A stretch of DNA of 60,000 nt, taken from Branchiostoma floridae. Lineage: Eukaryota > Chordata > Leptocardii > Amphioxiformes > Branchiostomatidae. Both the position numbers and the translations under genes were made by a program. The notes under the pieces are model-generated. The model worked only from the letters and a program-made list of their open reading frames with translations, searched no databases and was not told the origin of the DNA. This document shows, in pieces, positions 1-11,257 of the stretch. The stretch's first letter is position 1. Each line of letters starts with the position of its first letter. Where the stretch lies: the NCBI RefSeq assembly GCF_000003815.2, contig NC_049993.1:2074645-2134644 (forward strand). The letters run 5' to 3'.

Positions 1-329
1 GACACGGATTAGGACAATGGTCTTTTGGTTTAAGTTGGGTGGTCACTTTTTGCTTTTGTTCGTTATGTTTGTGTGTGGGATGCATGGGTGGGTGAGAGAT
101 GGGGAGCCTAGCTTCTCAAGGGCAGGGGTGCTACTCCCTGTCCGCCATCCCATATAGCTCAAGTAATTGTTTACATGTTGATCAGGGCATTTTTTTTAGT
201 TCAAAAGGGTTCAAAAGATACTCAACGCATTTCAGAAAAAAGAACGAAATGTCTGACTTTTTTGTGTATTTTGTCTTCGTCTAAGTCATACTTTTACGTA
301 TTACGCAATATCTAGATTATAAAAAATAG
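1..329. other. No recognised gene
   Basis: AT-rich sequence with no supported exon or repeat boundary. It leads into the dispersed element that begins around 330. Confidence 0.4.
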
Positions 330-2020
330 GAAAACATAATTTTTGCATGGTGTTGTTCATCATCATTGACTAACGTACACATGTCACAATAATAAAATTT
401 CCATCATTAATCATAAAGTGGTTTTGCAATTTTTACATAAATTATGCAAATAAGTTCCTCATTATCATATTTAGTATCTGCTTATATTCCACCTATCATA
501 ATTAACATGTGTTACATTTAATGAAGTCCAGTTATTGATAACAATGGAATTATACAATTTCCTCATTAATCATGCAAATCAAGACCTCATTTGCATGACA
601 TGTAGATCATTATGTACATCTTTGCCTAAGGTACCCGCATGCCTAATATGATGACAATCCATCAATACTTTTTGCAGTTATCCTCTTTGGAATGTCTTGA
701 CAAAAACGCCCCTGCAGTTCCAAAATTAGATGAAACTTGCCCCACATTTTCATGACACTGAAAGCTAGAGTCGATTCCGAGTCACCGAGAGGGTTTTTAA
801 ACAATATTTGTCATAAGTTTGAACTATTCTAAGTGAAGGAATATATCAGTCACTTAAGTTCTAAATTGTTCAAACAATTGAAAATGAAAGTGTGAACATG
901 TTTGAACCTATCTATATATGTTGGAAACATTGGGAAAGTAATAATACAAATATCTTTTTATTTAGAACAATTTAGAAACATCTGTGTATTTTTGTTATTG
1001 TTGGAACATGTTCTCAAATGTTACAACAATTTGCGTCATTTTTTCCCTCCATAAAATCTTTTATTACCCCAATAAACCAAGCTGCTAAGCTGGGTCTTTT
1101 GTTTGGGTCTTGTATTTTTAGATTCTCTTCAGTAACCACTGGTGAATCTTTTGTGAGAAGCTGTGAGACAGACATAATTTCCTGCATTGGCAGGGATGTG
1201 TGAATTGCCCACTCCCCAGCCCACTGACCCAGTTCCATCATTTTGTTTCAATGCTCGAACATGTGATCACATGTGATCACAAATTATGAATCTATGATGG
1301 AACAGTTTAGAAACTATCAGAAATAATGACTTTGATGATAGAAATGTTTCTAACATGTTTGAATACTGTAGAAAATATTTAGAACATCCCAATGATGTTA
1401 TGAACAGTTACTATTCACAATTAGAATGTTATAAAGATTTCCAAAATGTTGGAACAAAAGGCAAGAAACACCCTCTTGGTAATGTGGAATTGACCTACCA
1501 CCGAAATGTCAAGAACATATCACATCCGAGACATGAGATACATAGAAAAAACTGCTGTGATAGAATATTCTCATTAATTATGTAATTGTGCTCCTATTTT
1601 GCATAATTAGTATTTTATTTTGTACAACATTGTAAAAGGTACCTACATACCAAAAATCATAAAAATCCGTTGTTCCCTTCTTGAGGTATCATCTTCAGAA
1701 GTTTTCGACAAAAAATGTCCCTGCTATTTCAAAACTGGCCGCTTGGGGACCCAAACTTATGTCGATTATTTCTGAGCACAAGAGCTACCTAGTACTTAAA
1801 AATCGTGACCATGGCATGTTCAGAACACAAGATAGCAAAACCGAAAGTACGAAAGGAAGCCACTAGGGGGCCCAAAATCTTATTATTTTCAGCTTCCATC
1901 ACACCCCACCAACTCACCAAGTATGAAACCAAACCACCCAGCCGTTCTTGAGTTATCTTGTTTACACACAGACACACACAGACAAACGCTACTGAAACTA
2001 TAACCTCCATGACATTTCAT
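330..2020. repeat. Dispersed element family A, copy 1, with a nested insertion
   Basis: This stretch aligns by eye with 21384-22427: both contain the same order of short AT-rich blocks, the phrase around 'tgcatggtgttg', 'gacaaaaacgcccctgcagttcc', a late block with 'gggggcccaaa', and a CA-rich tract before an 'acctccatg' end. Copy 1 is interrupted at about 770-1515 by roughly 745 bp absent from copy 2, which looks like a younger nested insertion. The open frames inside (for example 1018-1203 and 1355-1585) have no protein-like character. The family resembles a non-autonomous DNA element; its class is not determined. Confidence 0.6.
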
Positions 2021-2539
2021 GTAGATAAAAATAACAAACCAGTGACGCAGTGAACGAACCCCACAGTGACGCAAGCTTGACGCAAGTGCAGTGAGAGTGC
2101 ACCTTTAGGACACAACCGGCCGTACGTGTTTTGTCCGTAAATTTTTTGGGAGGCCACTTCTGCCACGTTTATTTTTCTGAAAACGTGGGGAAGAACTGAC
2201 AAGAGCCAGGAGGGAGTACGTCTCAACGCACGTCACTCGCACGGTTACTAAAGGTGCAAATTCGAGGTCTGCACGCCACACCTGGTCGTGAGCGCGGTTG
2301 CGTTTCTATTTTCCCTAATATTGCCGATGTTGATGAAAATGGAAACCATTTATTGATAAACACAGTGCCCACCAGGGCACAGTGCACCCGTAGAAAAGCC
2401 TGCTTGTTAGGCTAGGTTTTCCACGTGGCAGATTTAGTATCATGCGTAGGTGACCCAAAATTGGACTTTTGCACCATATTGCTATTATTGAAGCCCCTGA
2501 CTTGTATATTTTACTACACTTACATGTACTTTCTCACAG

Positions 2540-2710
2540 CCAAACGATGTCAAAAAGGCTGGGAGGATTACACCAACTACTGCTACAAGTTTGTGAGAGA
2601 CACTGTTTCCTGGTCTACGGCATCCTCAAGGTGTAAAAAAGAAGATGCATTTCTGGCTTCAATCGGAAGCAGTCTGGAGAACTACTTCATTACAAGTCTC
2701 ATCTCGAAAG
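2540..2710 (+). CDS. C-type lectin domain exon 1 of copy 0
   Basis: Exon of 171 nt bounded by 'ttctcacag' and 'gtatgt', entering and leaving in phase 1. It encodes the N-terminal third of a long-form CTLD: the extra N-terminal cysteine pair (RCQKGW...NYC), the aromatic 'YKF' strand, 'SWSTASSRC' with the first core cysteine, and 'FLASIGS...ENYFI'. It matches gene 1 exon 18340-18510 closely, including upstream intron sequence back to about 2320. The gene's 5' part is not in this window. Confidence 0.85.
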
Positions 2711-3067
2711 GTATGTAAAAGAAAACTTATCATCAATGATAGTACTCCAAAAATGTCCACAACGATCTAACATTAACTCTAACTTCAGATATTTAGATGT
2801 TCAAGACAATGTTGATACGGCCTCTTAAACATAATATTTTGATTTAGCGTTATTGTGGTACCCAATGGAATTATGAGCGTTTAGAATAAGAATTATACAG
2901 TAACTAAAATATCATTATAGTATATTACATTTACTGATTGACCTCAAGAGTAGCGGTACCTCTTCAACATGCTTTTGAAGGCCAATAATCTTCAATGTTT
3001 CAATGTTCAATGATTTAAAGATTTCCAATGGTCAGAATTAACCTACACTACCCCTTGACATCTTTAG

Positions 3068-3216
3068 GTCCTATGCGGGTTTGGATCGGACTTCGTAGAC
3101 TTGGCAGGTCTTGGAAGTGGATTGATGGGGCACCAGTCACCTATAGGAACTGGGCCCCTGATGAGCCTAACAACTACTGGGCCCGTGGAGAGGACTGCGT
3201 TCACATTTTGTCTAAG
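3068..3216 (+). CDS. C-type lectin domain exon 2 of copy 0 (WIGL/EPN exon)
   Basis: Exon of 149 nt, phase 1 in and phase 0 out, after 'tctttag'. It encodes GP-x-RVWIGL, 'SWKWIDGAPVTYRNWAP', the EPN calcium/mannose-type motif and 'EDCVHILSK'. Length and phases are identical to 19547-19695. The splice donor is the first GT of an adjacent MITE (3217-3379). No third CTLD exon (WND...C...ICK) was found between here and the conserved 3' flank that starts near 6720, so copy 0 is probably a broken gene or one using an exon I missed. Confidence 0.82.
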
Positions 3217-3379
3217 GTAAATGCATTTAAGTTCGCGCGATCGCGAGAATTTGATTTCGCGGTAGCGAAAAAAAAGACTTTTAGCGGTGGTTTTAAGTTC
3301 GCGGTAGCACCATTCACTGTAGTCTCTTTCTGCCCTGGAAAAACATTAAACCACCGCCAAAGTTTCTGCATTTGCAGTA
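3217..3379. mobile_element. MITE with 'GTAAATGC...' ends, copy 1, at a splice donor
   Basis: Sequence runs from GTAAATGCATTTAAGTTCGCG (first bases) through 'ttcgcggtagcg' blocks to '...TGCATTTGCAGTA'. It matches 28230-28424 in inverted order, which has full ends reading TACTGTAAATGC. The first two bases of this copy are also the GT donor of the preceding lectin exon. Confidence 0.7.
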
Positions 3380-4100
3380 TTTCCTCCTATTCCAAAACAG
3401 CAGTACACATCGGTACATACAGAACCTGATTCATTTGTTTGCATTTTACTTATTGATAATCTACTTGATAAATTTCCAAGCTAATCTAATAATAAAAAAG
3501 CTGTTCACTGCCATGCGTCAATTGAAAAACAACAATTTCGATGTTTTGAAGAACGTTTCAGCAAACGAAACCACTACATTTTGAAAACTAGAGATTAGTG
3601 ATTGCAACTTCGCGAAATAAGTTTTTTGTCTGATGTATTATGTGTGTTTGTCATGAATAAGATAAGTATCATCCTCATTTGCATAATCTATATTCAACAA
3701 TGTTATATTCTCCTTCACGTAACGTTCTAGTGGCAAAAGCATGGATTGAAAGTATTTAGAAACGTATTGCCAAGATAGTTTTCAAGTTCCACACAGTATT
3801 AAACATAGCTGCTCTACTGCTAGACTCAATATTTCGATCCATTTACATGTACAGGCATTCAATGTAGATCATCTATCCCGATAGGCTTTACCTTTCTTTA
3901 TTTTGATTTTAATTTTTTCTTAATTTAAGTTCTCAGACAAGACATGGCCGGCAGCCGTAGTTAGGGTGCACTGTTAATTCTATAGTTGATAAACTTATAT
4001 TAGTGTCACCACTATACATATGAAAAAACATAGACCTGAACAAAATTTGCAAAATACATACACGTCACTGTTTTTCGTCTGAATGATGTTTTCTCGTATC
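3380..4100. other. No recognised gene
   Basis: AT-rich intronic or intergenic sequence. The expected terminal CTLD exon was looked for here and not seen. Confidence 0.4.
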
Positions 4101-5020
4101 TTAACCCTATTCAGACCGGGGGGGGGGCTTTTGAGGCCCGCGCTAACTTCGATGTCCTATAACGCCAGAACGGCTTACGCTAGACCCACCAAATTTAGTG
4201 AGATTTCCTAAAATATTGTTGGCAACAATTCTACGAAGTTTGACAAATTTTCCATTTTTTCTTGTTGCCATGGCAACCGTTTGTTGACAGGCAGTTTTGC
4301 CAAAAATCACTATTTTAGGTTCTAACAATGTATTTTTCAAATTTATTTGCTATATTACTGTGATTATGTTACATAAATAAAATCTTATATTATTCAGCAT
4401 ATCTTTCATAATTATATATGCATAAATTATGCTAATTTGATGACGGCATCAGCCCAAAATCCAAGATGGCGGACGGAATGGCCAGATCAAGAAAAACAAG
4501 CTAATTATCCCTTAAAATTTGCAACTACCTGGTATTTTTTCATCAAAAACCATCTAAATGAATGAATTTAGTCTATTTGCATTGCCCTTTGTGATTATTT
4601 GTTGCAAAAAAAGTATTTTTAAAAATTCATGATGTGCATGACGTCATTTTATGACGTCATATTGACGTCATTGATGTTGCTATTGGCAACGCAAGTCGTA
4701 ATAAACATTATTATTCTGTTATCTGCACTTGTTGTTACATTTTTGCAGCATAACTTGAAGTTTTCTGAGAATATCCATTTTTCATGGGTTTGGCCAATGT
4801 AATCAAATTGATGACGTCATAATTACGTCATCGTACGTCAACGTAACGTCAAACGTCACATACTTGTCAGATATTATGTCGGAATCATGTCCTGAAAATT
4901 TGGTGGCCCTACGGCACGTCGTTTTAGAGTTATAGGACTTAAAAGTGGAGGGCCTCAAAAGCCCCCCCCCCCCCCCCCGGTCCAGGGATGACCAAAAAAG
5001 CCCGGTCTGAATAGGGTTAA
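4101..5020. mobile_element. piggyBac-type MITE, complete copy a
   Basis: The element is flanked on both sides by TTAA (4101-4104 and 5017-5020). Its ends are mirror images: CCCTATTCAGACCGGG at the left and CCCGGTCTGAATAGGG at the right. A TTAA target duplication and a CCC terminus are the hallmarks of the piggyBac superfamily. No transposase frame is present. The interior has long poly-G and poly-C tracts next to each terminus and a cluster of TGACGTCA palindromes (about 4639-4672 and 4812-4860). Confidence 0.85.
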
Positions 5021-5838
5021 GATCCGCTGGATCGATTGTCATGCTATTTAACAGGTGGGTAGGTGGGGTAATTTGGACGATTTAGGACGGCTTTGAGTAC
5101 CTGTTGATTGACCTTAGTACTGCAGTAAGAGAAAGTTTAAATGTCCTTGGCGCTGATTGCTCTATAGGTGTTGTTTTTTGTTTGTTTTTTTGTCGTGAAT
5201 ACCAAGAGTTTTACATAAAACTTTAAGTGGTGTACATTTTGGTCGCCTAGCTGTTTGCTGTGGCCCTGTAGGGCCGCTGACTTTTGTGATTTTCATTTGT
5301 GTTTCCGGACAGAAATCTTAAGAATCTCTGGATGGATTGGGATTATGTTTGGTACGGGGGTAGACCTAGTGAGCCTTTGAGCTTTAGCATGCATTAGCAG
5401 GTTGTGGCAGATTTGATATGTTATTAAAATGTTTACACCTATTTTTTAAACGAAGACAGTTTGTTTACTTGAGGGTTGGTTACTTCATGGCAATACACTG
5501 GAAGTCCCAAGACCCCAGGGATGCCAGCCCAGGACCAGCTCGGGGCAACTAGCACAGACAATAGCAATCGGGATCGCTGGTTTAGTTTTTTTCCTATGTA
5601 TTGGACTATTTTTAATAGTTGTTTTAGAAATTAGAACGATAAGTTTTATTGCCATGAATTGTGCCATGTACGATCGTCGTTTTATAAAGTTCCTAGTTTC
5701 AGCTTCCTTCAGTAATTATAGGTCCTCTTACACCTTCTAGTGTGTCTCTAAAAAGCCCTTCATTCAACAATACACAATGTACAATAGAATTATTAAGTTG
5801 TTTTCACAAGATTGTGTAGTTTATTTCAATGTTAACAT
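5021..5838. other. No recognised gene
   Basis: No supported exon or repeat boundary was seen in this stretch. Confidence 0.35.
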
Positions 5839-6440
5839 TTAATAGGGCCTTCACACTGAAATCGAATCAGCAGGAATCAAGCAGAACCAGCCGGAATGAA
5901 GTATTTACAAAATTCGTGCCACATTCGGTGCCATTACGAGTGGGTATTCCAAATTGGCCTCAAATCCCCTTCACACGAGAAGGAATGAGCCAGAATGCCC
6001 TCAGAATGAAAATCCTTTTCTATTCCTGTGAATTCGTGGTGTTTTTTAGGCATTCTCAATGCATTCGAGGTATTCTTTCGGCCACATTCTGGCAGGATTC
6101 GAGGTGGCTTGCCATTTCAGTTCTCCATCGAATGAGACACGAATGTTTCGAATAATGTTGGAATGCCGTAGAATGCGGTCAGACTGCAGTTAGAATAGTT
6201 AGAATACACTTAGAATCCACTATGAATACCATTCGATATTTCTTCACTTCGAATGCATCTCGACAGTTTTTGACATGTCAAAAACTTTCGAGCCAGCCTA
6301 AAGAACGGGGACGAATATCTGGAATGCAGTAAGAATGTTTAGAATACAGTACGAGTTGCCAAGAATTGCCACGAATAGAAAATAATTTTTATTCCGACGG
6401 CATTCCGGCTCATTCGTGCTCTCGTGTGAAGGGGGCTTAA
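5839..6440. mobile_element. MITE-like element with TTAA flanks and reiterated GAATGC motifs
   Basis: TTAA lies at both ends (5839-5842 and 6437-6440). The left end reads 'GGGCCTTCACAC' and the right end inverted reads 'GCCCCCTTCACAC'. A second, better inverted pair lies just inside (5958 'ccccttcacacgagaa' against 'ctcgtgtgaaggggg' at 6421). The body is filled with GAATGC/GAATAC/CGAATG hexamers in both orientations. No coding potential was seen. Confidence 0.6.
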
Positions 6441-6719
6441 TTGATAGAAGAATGCCTCCACTCTTGTGATGAACATGAAGGCAACCTTTGTAACACCTAA
6501 TAAAATCACCTACCTGGCAGCCAATGGTTGAGTAGTAGGGCCCAGGATTGTCTTGAAAGGTTGCCATGGCAATGCTGTTAGAAAATTATCTGTGAAGTTC
6601 ACCTTTGAGTTGGCCAGGATGAAGCTTTATCTACATAACTTATAACCCAAGATAAAGCAAGTAATTTAAAAAAAAATCATATTTCATGGAGGTACCAGGT
6701 GTTAGAACTCTCCTTACTT
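6441..6719. other. Expected site of the missing lectin terminal exon of copy 0
   Basis: By alignment of the 3' flanks (6720 onward with 20500 onward), the third CTLD exon should lie in this interval. No WND or ICK coding sequence is present. A short 'tttcatggaggta' at 6684-6696 matches the end of element family A, which suggests that an insertion or deletion removed the exon. Confidence 0.45.
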
Positions 6720-7311
6720 ATGTTATAAGTGGGTTTGGGAGCATAAACTTACTTGGATTGCATTCAGGCGTAAATCACCAACCTGGGTAGATGTAAGAGA
6801 TTTTGAATTCCAACCTCACTTTGGTACATTGAGACAGTAACGTTATCACCGAAACACATACAAATAAAAACTAGAACAAAACAGAACAATTAGCCTTCGT
6901 TCAAGGAGATTCATTGTTTATTAACAAGTTTACAATACATGCTATTCTATTAACACAAGAAATTGGACTTCATTTTTTTTACATAACTCAACTTTCTGTC
7001 AAGGAAATAACGATTCACTGCTTCTGTGACGTCACGTTATGTACAAGCAAGCGTGACTCGGTGAGCAGTGGAGCATTAGTTGCAGAAAGACTATGACGCC
7101 CTCCGTCTATGTACAGAGATTAATGTAAAGCTCTGATGAACATTCTGCAGCTTTTAATCCACTGCTAACGTGTACTATCTACATATTCGTCACATAAAAA
7201 AAAACGGTGGTTTTCCCTTCCCAGACAAAGGTTAACTTAAGGCTGATTAGCTGAGAAACTTGTTGTGTTGGAAATTGCCGTTTAACTTTCTTCAGAATCA
7301 CTTACCACACA
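6720..7311. repeat. Segmentally duplicated 3' flank of copy 0
   Basis: Aligns with 20500-21070 over several hundred bases, for example 'acaattagccttcgttca', 'acaatacatgctatt' and 'gtgagcagtgga'. A weaker match occurs downstream of gene 2 (about 41620-41650 and 43880-43960). This marks the ends of duplicated lectin gene units. Confidence 0.7.
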
Positions 7312-7687
7312 GACCGCGTGGCGCAGCGGCAGCATGTACGGCTCGTAACCGAGAGGTTGCGGGTTTGAATCCGGCTGCCGTGTCACCGATATTGTGCCCT
7401 TGGTAAAGGCACTTTACACGACTTTCCTCACTTTACTCAGGTTAAAATGAGTACCTAGCTTCGGCTAGGGCCGTCCCTCGGATAGGGCGTTAAATGGAGG
7501 TCCCGTGTCTGAGGAGAGCCACACCCCAGGCACGTTAAAGAACCCCCACACGTGCGATGGTGCGGTGTGAGATGGTGCATATCCTTCCGTCTAGAATTAG
7601 TGGTTCTCAACAAATCACCCGGACTCCAGGAAGAATAGTGACATATCAGTCACTAATGGAGATATGTATAACCAAACCAAACCAAAC
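7312..7687 (+). mobile_element. tRNA-derived SINE, copy 1
   Basis: The head is tRNA-like: an A-box-like TGGCGCAGCGG at 7319 and a B-box GGGTTTGAATCC at 7361-7372, with a short anticodon-like stem-loop between them. It runs without a terminator into a non-tRNA body ('ggtaaaggcactttacacg', 'gcacgttaaagaaccc') and ends in a (CCAAA)n tail. The same position in the gene 1 duplicate (near 21070) lacks it, so it inserted after the duplication or was precisely absent there. It is a retroposon, not a working tRNA gene. Confidence 0.85.
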
Positions 7688-8321
7688 GGGCGAGATACAT
7701 TGATACATTATATTTATCAAACAGTCATGAAACTAACACTATTTTTTTGTGATTGACAGTGTAATAAGTAAATCCAAGTACATTGGTGTATTCATTATTG
7801 TATGTAGGAGTAATCGTAAAAAAAAAATATAATATCCAACCGGGATTAGTTTAGACCTCAGCAATATCATCTCACCACAGTCTTCTGTCATTTTGTCTGT
7901 ATACATGCCTTACAACTTCTAACATTTTTTTCAGAAAGATTTGTCAATTGATGTAAAAGCTATATTCAAAACAATGTGTCTGATTTTCTAAACTGACAGC
8001 AAAATAAAAAAAGAACTGGCAGAAACGATATTTCTTGAGAAAACCGAAAAGGATTACAAGATGATGTAGGTGTCTAGTAAGAGTACATACAATGCTATAC
8101 AAACCGTTGGGGTATGACCTTTATTCTAGCTGAAGCAAGACGGGGATGCGCCAAGTCTCCAGTCCGGGTGAATTATGTACATTTACGCGAGGCTGATACG
8201 AGATGTCTAGGTGGCAGGCTATGACACATAATCAACTATGATACGTAATTATAAGAACATTGTTCTGCTTCATGTACTAGAACATCAATATATTTCTTGT
8301 AGTTTTTTTTTTCAAACTAAG

Positions 8322-8371
8322 AAGACACAAAGATTGTTGAAGTATACTTATTTCAACAATCTTTGTGTCTT
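8322..8371. repeat. Perfect 20-bp hairpin
   Basis: Left arm 8322-8341 and right arm 8352-8371 are perfect inverted copies (AAGACACAAAGATTGTTGAA and its complement) around a 10-nt loop. The paralogous site near 22845-22892 keeps the right arm but not the left. Confidence 0.85.
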
Positions 8372-8858
8372 ATCAGTAAAGTTTTATCAAGGTAATGTTA
8401 CAGATTTTTAGAGTTAACTGTGGTTTTAATACTTTTCTTAATAGATCATTATAATCAACATAAATAACTAAAACAAAATATTAGCAAATACATACATTAA
8501 TGAAACAGTACATTCATAGTGATCACAAAAAGAAATACCTGAAAGGTGCTTATGGCCAAAACGGAATGAGAGAGGAAAATGTTTTAATGATATTGACATT
8601 ATTGACATTAAAAACCCTTGCAGCACATATACAAAAGGCTGAATTGTCGTTTTTTTTACAGTCAGCATTTCCTAACCTGTACCTTGACCTAGTTAAAAAA
8701 GAGTGACGAAATAACATTAAATTGTTTACAACAATTGATTAGCTATTACACAAACATTAACTTTTGTACACAAATTAACAGTCCTGGTTGAGGAGCTTTA
8801 CATAGTACGGTAATGCACAGTTAACGAAACGAGCAGCTCTACATCGGAAGTGAGAGAA
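8372..8858. other. No recognised gene
   Basis: AT-rich sequence. It shares short matches with 22890-23080 up to about 8560, where the segmental duplication seems to end. Confidence 0.35.
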
Positions 8859-9300
8859 TTATTCGTTGTTTCTTAGTGTCCTTTTATAAGTATTCCGCCG
8901 TGTAGATGGAAGCCAATTACTGAATTTTTCAGAGTTGGCGAGAGTTTTCGCAAACCGTAGACATAGTTTGTCCCATCTGGAGTCCAGCTGACAAAGACCC
9001 GGAGTATCCAGTGTACTCTCGTAATTAAAGTACTCCAGTACAAGTATAATCCACAATGCCCTCTTCTGGACGCGTTCGACTTTCGATGATAAATCCCTGG
9101 TAAGTCCGGAGAGCCAGATAGCACAGGCGTACTCAAGAATAGGCCACACGAAACCGATGTAGACGAGTATGAGGTCACTTATGTCCAGTCCGTGTTTATT
9201 GAACTCCCTTTGGTGACGATCGTGGTCACGTGTTCAGTCCATTTCAGGTTATGCTTAAGTAGGACTCCGATGATAAGTGCTGCTTGAACCACTTTGGGAG
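8859..9300 (-). mobile_element. Non-LTR retrotransposon (LINE) reverse transcriptase 3' fragment
   Basis: The minus strand encodes the end of a LINE reverse transcriptase: 'LLKHNLKWTEHV' (frame-broken), then 'WPILEYACAIWLSGLTRDLS', 'KVERVQKRAL' and a C-terminal 'LCLRFAKTL...FSNWLP'. The LEYA-x-W and VQKRALR-type motifs are characteristic of CR1/Jockey-like elements. It is 5' truncated and frameshifted near 9180, so it is a dead copy. Confidence 0.85.
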
Positions 9301-9821
9301 GGCCCATCATTGGAGAAAAACGCTGCGTTCAATGATATTAATTCAAACATGTGACATGTATGTTAACAAAGAAAGAGAAAAGCGTCAATAGGCATAGAGT
9401 AGATATATAGGAATAAAAATATTTCTACAATAACTGAACAATGTACGATGTCTACTCCAAATTGGAATAATTAACTATTGAAAGCATACATACATTAGAC
9501 AGAACTGCTTGGATTTTAACACTCAGGTGTCAGGTTGAAAAATAACTTACCTTCTCAGGAGTCGACCCAAATTACTAGTACCGATCTACAGGGAATACTA
9601 GTAACAGTTTCCCAAGGGCCTTAGCAAATACCCAGAATAATTTTCATTGATTGTGACCCCAAAAATTTGATATGCAGGGCATTGTTGTTGTTGCTGCCAA
9701 TCATAGAAATCATAACGCCCCCAAAATGACTATGCGTTTCATTCTAAACAACATTCACTTGGAGCGGAATGGCATTGCCCACATGATTTCGCATTGCGTC
9801 AAATAATATATTTAGCTGGTA
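9301..9821. other. No recognised gene; upstream of gene 1
   Basis: No exon or repeat boundary could be supported. Confidence 0.35.
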
Positions 9822-9946
9822 AACAGGTTTTGCATTTGTGCATTAGTTTGGGGATAAGTCTTGTGTACAACGAATTCGCACTGGCATCATTTTTCGTTCT
9901 GCCAACTAAACACGTTTACTGTCGATACGAGAGCAAGCCGACAAAA
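9822..9946 (+). promoter_or_regulatory. Conserved upstream block and probable 5' UTR exon of gene 1
   Basis: This block matches the region upstream of gene 2 (26363-26502): 'caggttttgcat', 'tttggggat', 'ctaaacac' and 'gaca.aag' followed by GTA. Conservation stops after the putative donor (GT at 9947), as expected for a promoter plus non-coding first exon spliced to the ATG exon at 10916. The transcription start is not identifiable. Confidence 0.5.
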
Positions 9947-10915
9947 GGTAGTTCTGTTTAGGTAGCTATATTGTTTAGCGATTTGGATACTGATTTTGCC
10001 ACCTACAGATCTACTTGGCCATTGCCTTTCTCTGTATTTTTTGCAATGTTTTTTTTTTCTTCAAATTGCTTGAATTAGCCGCGTATGTACATTTGTACAC
10101 CTAGGGTACTTTCGTACCAAGACGATATGTTTTTAAAGTATTTTAGTGTCAGAAATATTTGATTTCTGAATAATGTTTTTATGAACTAACATATAGCATA
10201 CAGCCATGTATTTATAATTGTTTTTTAAGCTTATCTCGGGGTACATTTGCACCCTAGCTGAAAACAGACTTGCACGTACTGCAAAAACTAATCAGTCCGG
10301 TGAGGTGCATGGGTGTTTTTTAAGCTGCGACTCTAAAAAAAAACGTTACTAGACTACATTTGCGAGTTAGTTAAAAATGAACTCACTCCCATTCATGGCA
10401 GGTAACGTTATATGAAATTATCAAGCTGTTGAACTAAAGAAATTCGAAAAATATTACAATTCAGTTTTTCTAACTTCATTCTTCAAGCCCTGTACAGGTA
10501 TGTTTTGTTTGGGTTAGGGCACGGTCACATAGGTCGTATAATGGCCGAACGATTATGAGGATTTCTAAGACAGGCTGTGAAAGAACCGACCACGGACATG
10601 GATCTAACACTGCCGTTTTTGTGCCAAGACAGTTGAATTTTGCTGGAAACATGGATGGTTGTCCTCCAAAATGGTTAAGTTAGCGACCCTACAGCGAGCG
10701 CACGGCCTCTGTGACCGCGGCCCTAAAAATGCTACATGGAAGTATTACAAGGCAAGGATAGAAGGAGTAAGGCGTTTGAAAACCATCTCGAAAGCAATTT
10801 TGAGAGAAGACTTCGACCCTTTCATCAGACTGATTGATCTTGCAAATATGCTTATATTATGTTGTTTCACTATTCACAACTAACAGAATGTGAGATGACA
10901 TGGATTTGTATTTAG

Positions 10916-11257
10916 GAGAGTAAGAATCTACTTTTTGTTGAAATTGGTTTGAAGCAGACATGGCAGAAAAACAAAAATCCGAGACATCCGCCAGTGACAA
11001 GACAGCTGCTGTCCCCGATGATGCCGCCTCTGGTGACCACCATTCCGCTGCCTTAGTCAGTCCTGAACCTCACACGTATCTGGAGCTTAATAAAGATGGG
11101 GCTACGTTTCGTTCATACATCCGTGTGGATGGTCAGGACCACGTGGTGGTCGTTCCCCTGGATACGGCGGAGTCATGCTCTGAGAGCAACGACCAACCAG
11201 AGGACCCGTACGCATACAAGCAACCTGAAGATGTCAGCTTTGGTTACAGGACAAGAG
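10916..11257 (+). CDS. Gene 1 exon: 5' UTR end and cytoplasmic tail
   Basis: The acceptor 'tttgtatttag' precedes 10916. The ATG at 10960 follows 'gaagcagac', a context identical to gene 2. The 99-codon tail is hydrophilic, with an acidic Ser/Ala start ('SETSASDKTAAVPDDAASGD'), then YLELNKDGATFRSYIRV, a V-rich 'HVVVVP' strand, and an acidic C-terminal part ('QPEDPYAYKQPEDVSFG'). There is no signal peptide. It ends in phase 1 at a 'gtttgt' donor. The YLEL...YIRV pair is spaced by nine residues and is conserved in gene 2. Confidence 0.8.

Noticed and set aside
7312-7385. A tRNA gene with a CGT-like anticodon
   Set aside because: The tRNA-like head continues into a SINE body and tail, lacks a T-run terminator, and is absent at the paralogous site.
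10659-10883. 74-codon ORF just upstream of gene 1
   Set aside because: No homologous frame is seen upstream of gene 2 and it shows no domain; it is probably intronic.
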